Assembly: GCA_913061515.1 (NCBI GenBank) | Contig: CAJXSF010000001.1 | Span: 62,001-126,000, forward strand | Direction: 5' to 3' | Source of the DNA: an uncultured Gammaproteobacteria bacterium | GTDB taxonomy: Bacteria; Pseudomonadota; Gammaproteobacteria; Pseudomonadales; Pseudohongiellaceae | DNA length: 64,000 nucleotides | Shown: positions 17,050-26,332 of the stretch, one piece after another | How the letters are laid out: each line of letters opens with the position of its first letter | Numbering within the stretch: position 1 is the stretch's first letter | Translations under genes and position numbers: made by a program | Notes under the pieces: generated by a model | What the model was told of the DNA's origin: nothing | What the model saw: only the letters and a program-made list of their open reading frames with translations | Databases searched by the model: none

Positions 17050-19584
17050 GTGTCTATGACGCATATCCTAACTGAAGAAAACGCTTTGCCAGTGTTGCTA
17101 AGGCAATTGCAAAAGCTTGCTGTCGATATTTGTACAGAGTTAGAGCAGTACTTACAAAAGCCAAGTAAACATCATCTAATTGTGCTTAGGGCCAAGAGCC
17201 AGCGCTTGTGCTGCCTAAGCGCATTCGCTGGCAATAAGCGCCTAAAAGCATTTTGTAAACAATTTGCTCGCTGTTGTGAACTGCTGATGCAACCAGAGGC
17301 AGATGAAAAGGCAGCCAGTAAACTATTGATGAAGGCAGGGCTTATTCTGGCAGCTTCCTTGAGCCACCCTGCCTACGGTTTGCAAGTGCAATATCTCGCC
17401 GAGGAGATATTCGATTTGCTGCGCGCCTTTAGAGGCGGCAACAGTGATGATTCAATAGAAGTACAAAATATAAAAATAAGAGCAGTAGCAAAGCAATTCT
17501 GGCGATGTTTACACCGTGCGGCAGCAAAGGCACTAGGCTCAATGCGTAAGGATTTAGAACCGAGCGTTGCACGAGAGATGTCAGCACAAACTCGCGTAGT
17601 GCTGCTATGTTTTGAACGCTTCGCAAACTATAGCTTAGGCAAAACTTGGGACGATAATACACTAGCCATCAAGTTACTAACTGTCGAAGCCGTGAGCGCG
17701 CGTTTGGCTAGCAGTAAAGGCAATAGCGGCGAAATTTCAAAGTTAACGCCATTGCCAATGTATTGGCACAAGTCTGCAACTGATGATGTGTTTCTGCTAA
17801 TACAACAGCGACTTTTCTCGCCATTGTTGGCGAATGACTCTTTAGATGTGCAATTCCTCTCTAAGATTGAGCGTGCTGTGCAAGAAGCTTTGTTAGTTTG
17901 CCAAATACTGGAAGCTAACAATAATCTCAGGCAGCTTGTGCATTTTTTGCAGGTGACGCGGCGCTATGTGCGTCGTTTGCAATGTTGCTCTGCGAAATCT
18001 CCCAAGGCCTTTCTCTTATCGCTGCAATGTTTAATCGCCACTTATTCTTTTGCTCGGGCATTGATATATCCCGATAAATCTTTTCTATGCTTGTCGACAA
18101 ATCCGTTCGCACTAGAGAAGCAATGCGAAACTTTCATTCGTGCCAATTATGAGCAATACAACGAGGCAAGAAAAGAAAGAGTATTCGATGAGGGAATTTG
18201 CCAAGATGCGTTCTATAAAGAAATTTGTGCAATAAAAATCACACTAGCTGATTATGTTCGCCGTGTTAAAAATCAAAATGAAAAGCTGCTCGCAGAATCG
18301 CTCGTATTTTGGATTTTGCATCGTTTCAAGGTTGCTGCTTTTTGTGTCGAAGATTATGCATTATTCGAAACTGTCTGGTGGGTGCAGCGCATTTATGGTC
18401 TTGCAATTGAACAAAAAGTGTTGCTCTGTAAACAGTTTTTAGCATTGCTGCCTGAGCTTATTAGCATAGCGCAAGAGCCCAGCCGAACAGAAAAACAGCA
18501 TCGCCATGATTGCTTCAGTCATGCATTTGAGAAGCTGGAACTATCCCTCTTGTTTCGCAGTTCAATGTCGAACTTCGTTTCCTCAGAGTCGCTTGCAAAC
18601 TTTCTATCTGAAAATATAAAGGAGCTTATTACTTACCCCGATCAGCTCAGGAGCATGCATGCGGCGGCAAGATTTCAGGTTGATGCTAGTCGGCGCTGCA
18701 TAGTTGAGCTGAATATGCTCAGCGCTGGGGCTAGAGATCTGAATGTTGATCGAGTGGCTGATCTGAGCGAGGCTCTGGAGCAAACGCACAGCGCGTTATG
18801 TGCAATACCTGATTTGGCGAATGTGGATGTGCCAACGTTGCTTGGTCCAGGGCATCAGTTGCTACGTGAGAGCCTTAATAGAGCTGCCGCAAGACAACAA
18901 GTAGAAGACGTGCGTGGCGTCGTGGCAGGCCTGTATGCCTTTCTAGAGAGAGGGCTTCCAGTTGTGGCTCCGAAATGGCGTCGTCGCGGCCTACGTCAAA
19001 GAAGTAGAAAACTAGTTGCTCATCTTCAGAGCAATGTAGGGACTGTCGAAACGCTTTTGCAAACCAAAGGGCTCCGCTCGGGTGAGGGTAAACACGCTCA
19101 CCTAGAGCATTTGATAATTGAGCAGCGCTCGTTGCTACAACAGCTGCAAGAAGAGCTGGACGAGGCCCGGTTAGTGCGTTTCGTTAGAGTTCGGTCTCGG
19201 CTCCAACGTTTCGTGGCTAGGCAGGCAAATGCGCTGGCCAAACAAGTCCGGTTACAGCTCCACAATGAAAGCTTGCAGTTCAAACGTGAAATCGTCGCTA
19301 GTTTAATGGTGCCATTACAGCAGGTTTTGAGAATCATCCTGGAACAGGGGATAGAGGATGAGTCAATCCGCCGATTGCGACTAAAGCCAAAAATAGCTGT
19401 GATTAGTATGCAGATCCGGCAACAAAAGGCAGGAATCTGTGTGGATGTCAGTGACGATGGCCAAGAAATTGCGCTCGTTGCTATTGAGCCCGTACAACAC
19501 TTGTTGCATGCAATAGGGGGTGAGCTGACAATTAAATACGTGCCGTTGCAGGGCAATCGCCTGAAAGTTGTGCTTGCAAGCTAA
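17050..19584 (+). CDS. ChpA-like protein, degenerate and truncated at the kinase core
   Basis: C-terminus ARLVRFVRVRSRLQRFVARQANALAKQVRLQLHNE...MVPLQQVLRIILEQGIEDESIRRLRLKPKIAVISMQIRQQKAGICVDVSDDGQE aligns by eye with ChpA/CheA HATPase cores; follows PilG/PilH-like genes. Confidence 0.65.
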   Translation: MSMTHILTEENALPVLLRQLQKLAVDICTELEQYLQKPSKHHLIVLRAKSQRLCCLSAFAGNKRLKAFCKQFARCCELLMQPEADEKAASKLLMKAGLILAASLSHPAYGLQVQYLAEEIFDLLRAFRGGNSDDSIEVQNIKIRAVAKQFWRCLHRAAAKALGSMRKDLEPSVAREMSAQTRVVLLCFERFANYSLGKTWDDNTLAIKLLTVEAVSARLASSKGNSGEISKLTPLPMYWHKSATDDVFLLIQQRLFSPLLANDSLDVQFLSKIERAVQEALLVCQILEANNNLRQLVHFLQVTRRYVRRLQCCSAKSPKAFLLSLQCLIATYSFARALIYPDKSFLCLSTNPFALEKQCETFIRANYEQYNEARKERVFDEGICQDAFYKEICAIKITLADYVRRVKNQNEKLLAESLVFWILHRFKVAAFCVEDYALFETVWWVQRIYGLAIEQKVLLCKQFLALLPELISIAQEPSRTEKQHRHDCFSHAFEKLELSLLFRSSMSNFVSSESLANFLSENIKELITYPDQLRSMHAAARFQVDASRRCIVELNMLSAGARDLNVDRVADLSEALEQTHSALCAIPDLANVDVPTLLGPGHQLLRESLNRAAARQQVEDVRGVVAGLYAFLERGLPVVAPKWRRRGLRQRSRKLVAHLQSNVGTVETLLQTKGLRSGEGKHAHLEHLIIEQRSLLQQLQEELDEARLVRFVRVRSRLQRFVARQANALAKQVRLQLHNESLQFKREIVASLMVPLQQVLRIILEQGIEDESIRRLRLKPKIAVISMQIRQQKAGICVDVSDDGQEIALVAIEPVQHLLHAIGGELTIKYVPLQGNRLKVVLAS

Positions 19585-19592
19585 AGTGCGCG

Positions 19593-19621
19593 TTGGGATA
19601 TTGTGCGTTAGTCGCTATAAT
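19593..19621 (+). promoter_or_regulatory. Sigma70-type promoter TTGGGA-17 nt-TATAAT
   Basis: Spacing read directly; just upstream of the 19639 ORF. Confidence 0.55.
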
Positions 19622-19638
19622 GCCGCCTTTGACACTGA

Positions 19639-20157
19639 TTGGGTTGCACAACGTTGAAAACATTAGGATACGCTTGGGGAATTGGTGGGGTGCTGTTGCT
19701 ATTGCTCTTCGCCGTATTCAGGCTTTCGCCCATGGCTTTTGAGTTAAGCTCATTCGAACTGAGTGCGGTGCACTGGTTGGCGCTAGCCGTGAGCATTCTC
19801 TATATGGCCTATGCAGAAGGCTATAAGGGCTTTCACTTGGGTTTTGCTCCTCGGGTGGTAGCGCGAGCGACCTATTTAAGTGCCAATCCGCGATTGCTGC
19901 ATGTGATTTTTGCGCCAGTTTTCTGCATGGGCTACATCCATGCGACGAAGCGCCGCAAACTACTCTCCTTCGGTTTAACCACGATGATTATCTGTTTCGT
20001 CCTGATTGTGCGTGTCTTGCCACAGCCTTGGAGAGGAATAGTTGATGCGGGAGTGGTAACTGGCTTAATGCTTGGCATTGTTTCAATTCTCTTTTTTCAT
20101 TTGCAGGGTTTACGATTTCCTGGTCGGATGCAGGTCGCCATTGACCTTCCCGAGTAA
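19639..20157 (+). CDS. Membrane protein of unknown function
   Basis: Several TM segments; conserved-looking AYAEGYKGFHLGFAPRVVARA and IFAPVFCMGYIHATKRRKLLSFG; TTG start. Confidence 0.6.
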   Translation: MGCTTLKTLGYAWGIGGVLLLLLFAVFRLSPMAFELSSFELSAVHWLALAVSILYMAYAEGYKGFHLGFAPRVVARATYLSANPRLLHVIFAPVFCMGYIHATKRRKLLSFGLTTMIICFVLIVRVLPQPWRGIVDAGVVTGLMLGIVSILFFHLQGLRFPGRMQVAIDLPE

Positions 20158-20192
20158 CTGCAAACTTTCGAAGCGCAAGCGAAGGTCTTTTT

Positions 20193-21104
20193 ATGTCAAG
20201 ACAAGATAAAAAGCTGACCCCCTGCGCGATTGTCGTAAGTTACGAGCCCGACACAAAGGTGCTATTAGCGCTTCTAGAGCAAATTTCAGCACAAGCAGAT
20301 TTTCTGCTTGTCGATAACGGCTCAAGCAATATCGATGAGTTTCTAAGCATTGCAAAACACAAGAACCGTTGTGTCAAAGTGCATGGCTTGGACGAGAACA
20401 TCGGGCTCGCGAGTGCTATGAATCTTGGCTTACGAGAGGTCAAAGAGGCGGGCTACGCTTATGCAGTACTGTTTGACCAAGATAGCCAAGTCCCTGAAGG
20501 TTTTTTCGCGAATATGCAAACCGCCTTTTTAGAGGCGCAGCGACTAAGTGTTCGCCCCATAGCCGCCATAGGGCCACGCATTGTGAGCCTACGCAATGAC
20601 ACTGCAATGCCTTTCAAACTGTTCTCTCGAATTTTCAAACGCAGCGATGTTCGTCTTGTTGGTAGCCAGCGACTTTTCAAAGCTGAATTTTTGATCTCAT
20701 CGGGTTGCTTTATTGCGGTGGAGTGTTTAGAGCTCATTGGGCCGATGAAAGACGCATACTTTATCGACAACATTGATCTAGAGTGGTGTTTCAGAGCCAC
20801 AGCGAGGGGTTATGAGATTTATGGAACAGATCATGCCCAATTGCACCATAGTATTGGCGTAGACGATGACAATGTTCTAGTGCGAAGTGGTGTCATAGTC
20901 AGCCATAGTCCGCTGCGTAGCTACTACTCTACTCGCAATCGCTTTTCGCTCTATGGTGAAAAGCATGCCCCTTTTGCGTGGAAGCTGCGCGATCTCCCTC
21001 GCTTCATTTTAAAAACCATTTGGCTATTAGTGTTTTCTAAACAACGTCTCGCCTATGCGCAAAATATTTGGCGAGGCATAAAGGATTCGCGGGGGCTTCG
21101 CTAA
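20193..21104 (+). CDS. Glycosyltransferase family 2 (rhamnosyltransferase-like)
   Basis: ADFLLVDNGSSN, LDENIGLASAMNLGL, YAVLFDQDSQVPEG, YFIDNIDLEWCFRA. Confidence 0.85.
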   Translation: MSRQDKKLTPCAIVVSYEPDTKVLLALLEQISAQADFLLVDNGSSNIDEFLSIAKHKNRCVKVHGLDENIGLASAMNLGLREVKEAGYAYAVLFDQDSQVPEGFFANMQTAFLEAQRLSVRPIAAIGPRIVSLRNDTAMPFKLFSRIFKRSDVRLVGSQRLFKAEFLISSGCFIAVECLELIGPMKDAYFIDNIDLEWCFRATARGYEIYGTDHAQLHHSIGVDDDNVLVRSGVIVSHSPLRSYYSTRNRFSLYGEKHAPFAWKLRDLPRFILKTIWLLVFSKQRLAYAQNIWRGIKDSRGLR

Positions 21105-22054
21105 TGCCAGTTGTGCAAGAAGTACAGCCACGTATCGCTATTTTGTTGCCAACTTACAATGGTGCGCAGTATTTGCAGGAGCAGATTGATTCGCTGTTAG
21201 CGCAGGATTACGGCAATTTCGTGATTGTCTCCAGAGACGATGGTTCTAGCGATGCTAGCGTCGCGATCATTGAAAAAAACGCAGAAAAATTCCCTAAACA
21301 TTTTCATATAATGCAAAGCGATGGAGAGAATATTGGTGCCTGTGCTAGTTTTTCTACTCTGATGGAATATGTGTTAGAGAAGCAAGCCCTCTTAGGGCTC
21401 GATGCCGTCTACATGATGTTTTGTGATCAAGATGATATATGGCATCGCGACAAAGTCAGTCAAAGCGTCGCCGCTATTTTGGCCTTAGAAAAACGCTTCC
21501 CTTATCGCGCTTGTTTAGTGCACAGCGATCTACGTGTGGTTAATGAAAGCTGTGAGCTTATAGAAGAATCGTTTTTCGCCTATCAAGGGATTCGCCCGCA
21601 CAAGCGTAGTTTTGCCCGGTTTTTGGTGAGTAACTCTGTGACCGGATGTACAGCCATCGTGAATGAAAAGTTAGCTGCGTTAGCAACACCAATCCCTAAG
21701 CAGGCAATTATGCATGACTGGTGGCTAGCCTTGTTGGCTGCCGCTTTTGGTCACATAGAGACGATCGACGCGGCTCTTATTGATTACCGTCAACACCAAA
21801 CGAATACTGTAGGGGCAAAACCCTATGCGTCGTCTAAATGGAGTTTGCAAAAAATCAAAGGAGCGTTTAGCGACCCGGTCTATGATGAGATTAATCGAAC
21901 CTTGGTGACGCAAGCCTCTGGCTTTGCAGGCTTGCATCATCAAAACATCAAGAACAAACACACCTTTGTGTTGATGGCGGCACTGTGGATGGGTAGCCGC
22001 ACAAGAATTATTCGCAACGCCGTGCTAAAGGCATTCTTAAGCCTTAGCACATAA
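21104..22054 (+). CDS. Glycosyltransferase family 2
   Basis: IAILLPTYNGAQYLQEQIDSLLAQDYGNFVIVSRDDGSSD; MMFCDQDDIWHRDKV. Confidence 0.9.
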   Translation: MPVVQEVQPRIAILLPTYNGAQYLQEQIDSLLAQDYGNFVIVSRDDGSSDASVAIIEKNAEKFPKHFHIMQSDGENIGACASFSTLMEYVLEKQALLGLDAVYMMFCDQDDIWHRDKVSQSVAAILALEKRFPYRACLVHSDLRVVNESCELIEESFFAYQGIRPHKRSFARFLVSNSVTGCTAIVNEKLAALATPIPKQAIMHDWWLALLAAAFGHIETIDAALIDYRQHQTNTVGAKPYASSKWSLQKIKGAFSDPVYDEINRTLVTQASGFAGLHHQNIKNKHTFVLMAALWMGSRTRIIRNAVLKAFLSLST

Positions 22055-22071
22055 GTAAATGCTAGCTTCGC

Positions 22072-25000
22072 TTAGAAGCGTCTAATTTTTCTTATCGCTT
22101 GCAGGCGCTTGCGCATCATCTCACCAACTACTTTTGGTGAAAACTCCGATTCGATCGTAGCCTTGGCTTTCTTGCCCAATGCCACAGCGAGTGCCGGATC
22201 GTTTGCTAAAGTTTTCATAGCATTCGCAGCTTGAGCTTCATCGGGCTCTGCCCAGATTTGACCTTTTTTATAGGGCCCAAAATCTTCTTCAATCGGTTTG
22301 AGCTGGTAGTCGATCGGCATGCAGTTATTAGGGCGCATGTAATCAGTATTGCCCGACCAGTTAGTGGCAAGAATGGCCTTGCCTAGTGCCATGGCCTCGG
22401 CAGGTCCGAAACCAAAACCTTCAGAGCGATGCAATGACACATAGCAATCGGTATTGGAGATCAAGGCATTGACCTCTTGCCGCGAATACACCTTGTCTAA
22501 AATTATCACGTTGCGATGCTCACCAATGGCCTCTTTAATGCTATGAATCGCTTCAGCAGTGGGGTTATTAACCTTAAGCACTAATCGGTTGGCCAAGTCA
22601 TCGGCTGCAAAAGCCTGCTTAAAAGCGTTAATCGCACCGAAAGGGTTTTTGCGGGCGGGCATACTGTAAGTATCAAACATCGCCAAGAATAGGAATGCAT
22701 CTTCTGGCAGCCCAAAATCCTGTCGCTTCAAACCGCTATCGACTTTGACTTCGACTGCGTGTGGAATGCGCACAACCGGAATCGGAGAGCGCATTGCCAC
22801 AGCATCTTGAACGAAGCTCGATGGCACCCAAATCTCATCGAAATGGACAAAGGTTTCTGCCCACGCCTCTGGGATCTCTGGCAGCTCCCATGCCCAGTAG
22901 CCAATACGGTAATGATCATTGAAATACTCCGACGGTAGTTCGGAGATCGCCTGAAGTGCATGATCGGGATTGATGTGCAGCAGGCTCACATCATAAGGAG
23001 CCTCTTCAATTTCTTTGTGTTGCCAGCTTAGATCAGTCATGCGTGAAGGGTTACCAGACTGAAAACAGATAATCCCAAAGGGTTCGTCTGCCGCATCGAG
23101 TGCTTTAGCGTCACTGCGTGCCCCCTCGCCAATTCCCATTTCAGCACGGGTATACCCAATAAGATTGACACCAGGTTGAAATTTGCCGTCTTGAGCAGCC
23201 TGTGAGCTTGTTTGTATCTCTTCGTTTGTGACGGAAGGGAAGGCTGTAACTTGTAGAGTAAAGTCTCCCTTCTCCGCAGATAGATTGGGATTGTAATATT
23301 CATCACCAGCCACGAAACGCTTGCTCCAACGTTTCCACATGGCTTTCTCATTCTCTTTGGGAACACTAGTCTTGCGGCTGATGCTTTCGTGATGAATCAG
23401 TTTTACATCTGGCGACCAAATATTGCGGTACCCTTTATCGAGAAGGCGTAAGCAAAGATCAACATCGTTGCCGACGACGGCAAGCTCTTCATCGAAGCCG
23501 TTAATCTCTTCAAATTTGTTTCGACTAAGCATTAGGCACGCGCCAGTATTTGCCGAGACTTCACGGGTTGTTTCATGAACATGGCGGTAGATCGAATCGC
23601 TCGGCATACGTTTGTGTAATAAGTGAATGCCGCCGCCGCCATAGTTCACCAATAAAACACCTGTATGCTGAAGCGCTCCATTCGGGTAATAGAGCAGGGC
23701 GCCCACTGTGCCGACCTCAGGGCGTATTGCTTGGCGAACCATTTCTTCGAGCCATAATGGGTCGATGATCTCAATGTCATCATTAAGAAATAAGTACAGC
23801 TCGCCTGTGGCATTTTTTACGCCAATATTGTTCAAGCGAGCCCAGTTAAACGCTTCATTGCACTCGACAACGGTGAAGTGCTTGCTCTTTAAGTAATCAA
23901 TACCTTCTGGGTTTTTGCCGCGACTATTGTCCAAGATCACCACTTCGAAGTTCTTATATGAAGTGAGCTCGAGCATAGAGTCTATGCAAGGCTTGATGAG
24001 ATCCAAGTTACCCATAGTAGGGATAATAATTGATACTTTTGGCTCGCTGTTTAGCGGCCAACGAACTTGCTGTATGCCGTGTTCTCGGCTGATAACTTGT
24101 GCGCCATGTTTTTGTAAGTGCTGCTGTAATACCTGGGTATGTGCAAGTGCGCGCTCAGAGTTTGGAGAGTCTTGTGGTGCACTCCATAGCACCTTGGCGA
24201 TACGCTTAATGTGTATAGGGGTTGCGCTTAGCGTTAACAAAGCCGCAAAGCGCGAGGCGATGCTTGAAAAATCTAGTCCTTTGACTGCTAGCAAACAAGC
24301 ATTGTGCACTGCGAAAATATCTCCAACATAATTACTCGCGTAAAGATGATTGGGTGCCCATTGCGGTGTGAAGCATGGGTCAAAATGTTTGCCAGAGAGT
24401 GAGGCCTTGTCATGATCGCTATAAAGTAATTGTGTCTGTTCGCCTTGCAATGCTTGATTCATTTCGTATAGAGCATGGGGCGCTAGTGTCTCACCGGCTT
24501 GCATCAAAATCGTCCAGCCTTCGCGTTCTGATAGATCACTTAAGAGTTTGCCCAAGTCGTCGGCAAAATGTACTTGGGTTGAGGCGGTCGTGATGCCAGC
24601 ATTGTCTAAGACGCTGTCAAAATGAGGGGTGCTTTGGCCGCATACGTGAATCATCCAGCGTAAGTGAGCCTGCTCTGCAATGCTGCTCAAGGTGCTTAGC
24701 AGCGCTGCATCGTCGTCGTGTAAAGACAGAACAAGATGAAACAATTGCGCATCTTCGTCTTTAATGGCTTGTGCTCGCATGGTTTCTATAGCGTCAGCCT
24801 CTGGTGTATTGCGCCAATACCAATTGTTATAGAGGTCGCCATTTTTGAAGCTACTAAACTCTTGTGTCAGTGTTCGGGTATTGCCAGCCTTGTCAGTAAT
24901 CGTCAGAGTAAGCGTGTGTTTGCCGGCGGCGATATCGGGAAGTGCCACTTCTTGGAAGAACCCCGCCGTGAAGGCATCTTCGAAACTCGGATAGCTTTCG

Positions 25001-26307
25001 GCAATATCGGGGCGGCTGATGCCTGTGCCAAAGCTATGCACAAGCTTGCCATCGACGAAGGCCTCGATCGTGCTGACGCCTTCTGGACTGCAAGCCCATC
25101 CTTGTAAGCTCAATTGCTCAGGAAATTCATTTTGTGTGGCATTAGGAATGTCTAAGTTACATTGAATAATGTGTTCTTCGTTTTCGGCCTGCACTTGTTT
25201 GTGCTGTAGTTGCGTTTTAACTTTTCCGGCACCAAGGGCCAACAACTGACGTTTTGCAAAACGAATCGGCTTAGTGATTTTCCACGAGATGGAATTAATC
25301 AGCAGCTGATAATCGTTGTTGATCCTATTGATATGATTCTTGGCATCGTTCAGTTCGGCCGTTCGGCGGCTCAAAGCCTGATTGGACCTATTGAGCTTAT
25401 GATTAACGCTATTGAGTTCACTATTGAAGCGTCCTTCGATCTCTTGTAGTTGACGACCAAGCTGCCGTTTGTCTTGTTCGGCAGTAACGGCATGTTCGTT
25501 GAGGCGTTTGAGATCTTTGTGCAGAGATTCGATCAATACCGTTTGATCAAGACTACCTAAAGTCTCGTTGATCTGCTCGCCAGTCCACTGGCCAAGCCAT
25601 TTACTGAATACTTGCACGCGGGCTTTAGCGATAGGGCTGTCGCCCTGATAACGTGTGCTTGGGTCATCTGACGCTGTATTGGAGTCCCCGCCTTGACGAT
25701 AAAATGCAGTGATTTCGTCAATGTGTTGAAAGGGCATCAGTTGCGAGAGTTGCAACCAAAAATCCCAGTCTTCGAAGATGTCTAGGCTCTCATCAAAATG
25801 ACAGCCTTGATCGATCAGATGTTTGCGGAACATGGCTGAATGAATGGGAATGAAATTATCGCGACGAAGACGTGCAGGGTCATAGGCAATTCTAAAAGCC
25901 TCGCCGCTTGGCACGCCCGCAGGCGTTGTTTTTTGTGTGCTGCTGTAGGCCACGCCAATATTAGGGCTGGCTTGCAAGCAAGCCACTAGCATTTCGATAT
26001 GATTGGGCGCAATCCAATCATCTTCATCCAAAAACAACATATAACTTGCGTGAGAATTGGCCAGGGCGAGATTAGCGGCAGCTGGACGATTTAGCGGGCG
26101 CTCAAGTCCAAGCTCGCGCAGGGGGGTGCGTAGGGTCAGGGATTTGTGTCGGTCCAAACCTTTACCGGTGGCATCGACAAGGATGATCTCGATATTCTCA
26201 TAGCTTTGATTTTCTACGGAAAGAAGCGCCTCAACCAATTCTGGTCGATTCATGCTCCGGCATAATATCGATACCAATGGGAAGTCATTGAGTGCCGGAT
26301 TCGCCAC
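22072..26307 (-). CDS. Giant multi-module glycosyltransferase (GT2, coiled coil, beta-sandwich-like module, degenerate GT2, GT2, GT4)
   Basis: PLVSILCRSMNRPELVEALLSVENQSYENIEIILVDATG; VSIIIPTMGNLDLIKPCIDSMLELTSYKNFEVVILDN; C-terminal VSLHRSEGFGFGPAEAMALGKAILATNWSGNTDYM. Confidence 0.85.
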   Translation of the reverse strand: MANPALNDFPLVSILCRSMNRPELVEALLSVENQSYENIEIILVDATGKGLDRHKSLTLRTPLRELGLERPLNRPAAANLALANSHASYMLFLDEDDWIAPNHIEMLVACLQASPNIGVAYSSTQKTTPAGVPSGEAFRIAYDPARLRRDNFIPIHSAMFRKHLIDQGCHFDESLDIFEDWDFWLQLSQLMPFQHIDEITAFYRQGGDSNTASDDPSTRYQGDSPIAKARVQVFSKWLGQWTGEQINETLGSLDQTVLIESLHKDLKRLNEHAVTAEQDKRQLGRQLQEIEGRFNSELNSVNHKLNRSNQALSRRTAELNDAKNHINRINNDYQLLINSISWKITKPIRFAKRQLLALGAGKVKTQLQHKQVQAENEEHIIQCNLDIPNATQNEFPEQLSLQGWACSPEGVSTIEAFVDGKLVHSFGTGISRPDIAESYPSFEDAFTAGFFQEVALPDIAAGKHTLTLTITDKAGNTRTLTQEFSSFKNGDLYNNWYWRNTPEADAIETMRAQAIKDEDAQLFHLVLSLHDDDAALLSTLSSIAEQAHLRWMIHVCGQSTPHFDSVLDNAGITTASTQVHFADDLGKLLSDLSEREGWTILMQAGETLAPHALYEMNQALQGEQTQLLYSDHDKASLSGKHFDPCFTPQWAPNHLYASNYVGDIFAVHNACLLAVKGLDFSSIASRFAALLTLSATPIHIKRIAKVLWSAPQDSPNSERALAHTQVLQQHLQKHGAQVISREHGIQQVRWPLNSEPKVSIIIPTMGNLDLIKPCIDSMLELTSYKNFEVVILDNSRGKNPEGIDYLKSKHFTVVECNEAFNWARLNNIGVKNATGELYLFLNDDIEIIDPLWLEEMVRQAIRPEVGTVGALLYYPNGALQHTGVLLVNYGGGGIHLLHKRMPSDSIYRHVHETTREVSANTGACLMLSRNKFEEINGFDEELAVVGNDVDLCLRLLDKGYRNIWSPDVKLIHHESISRKTSVPKENEKAMWKRWSKRFVAGDEYYNPNLSAEKGDFTLQVTAFPSVTNEEIQTSSQAAQDGKFQPGVNLIGYTRAEMGIGEGARSDAKALDAADEPFGIICFQSGNPSRMTDLSWQHKEIEEAPYDVSLLHINPDHALQAISELPSEYFNDHYRIGYWAWELPEIPEAWAETFVHFDEIWVPSSFVQDAVAMRSPIPVVRIPHAVEVKVDSGLKRQDFGLPEDAFLFLAMFDTYSMPARKNPFGAINAFKQAFAADDLANRLVLKVNNPTAEAIHSIKEAIGEHRNVIILDKVYSRQEVNALISNTDCYVSLHRSEGFGFGPAEAMALGKAILATNWSGNTDYMRPNNCMPIDYQLKPIEEDFGPYKKGQIWAEPDEAQAANAMKTLANDPALAVALGKKAKATIESEFSPKVVGEMMRKRLQAIRKIRRF

Positions 26308-26332
26308 GGCCGTGTTCTCTTTATTTGCAGTG

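Noticed and set aside
17628-19556. Antisense ORFs 17628..17921 and 19098..19556 within the ChpA-like gene
   Set aside because: Cys/Ser/Arg-rich shadow translations; the plus-strand frame is continuous and recognisable.
23915-24331. 138-aa plus-strand ORF inside the giant glycosyltransferase
   Set aside because: Shadow ORF opposite a clearly coding frame; no domain seen.
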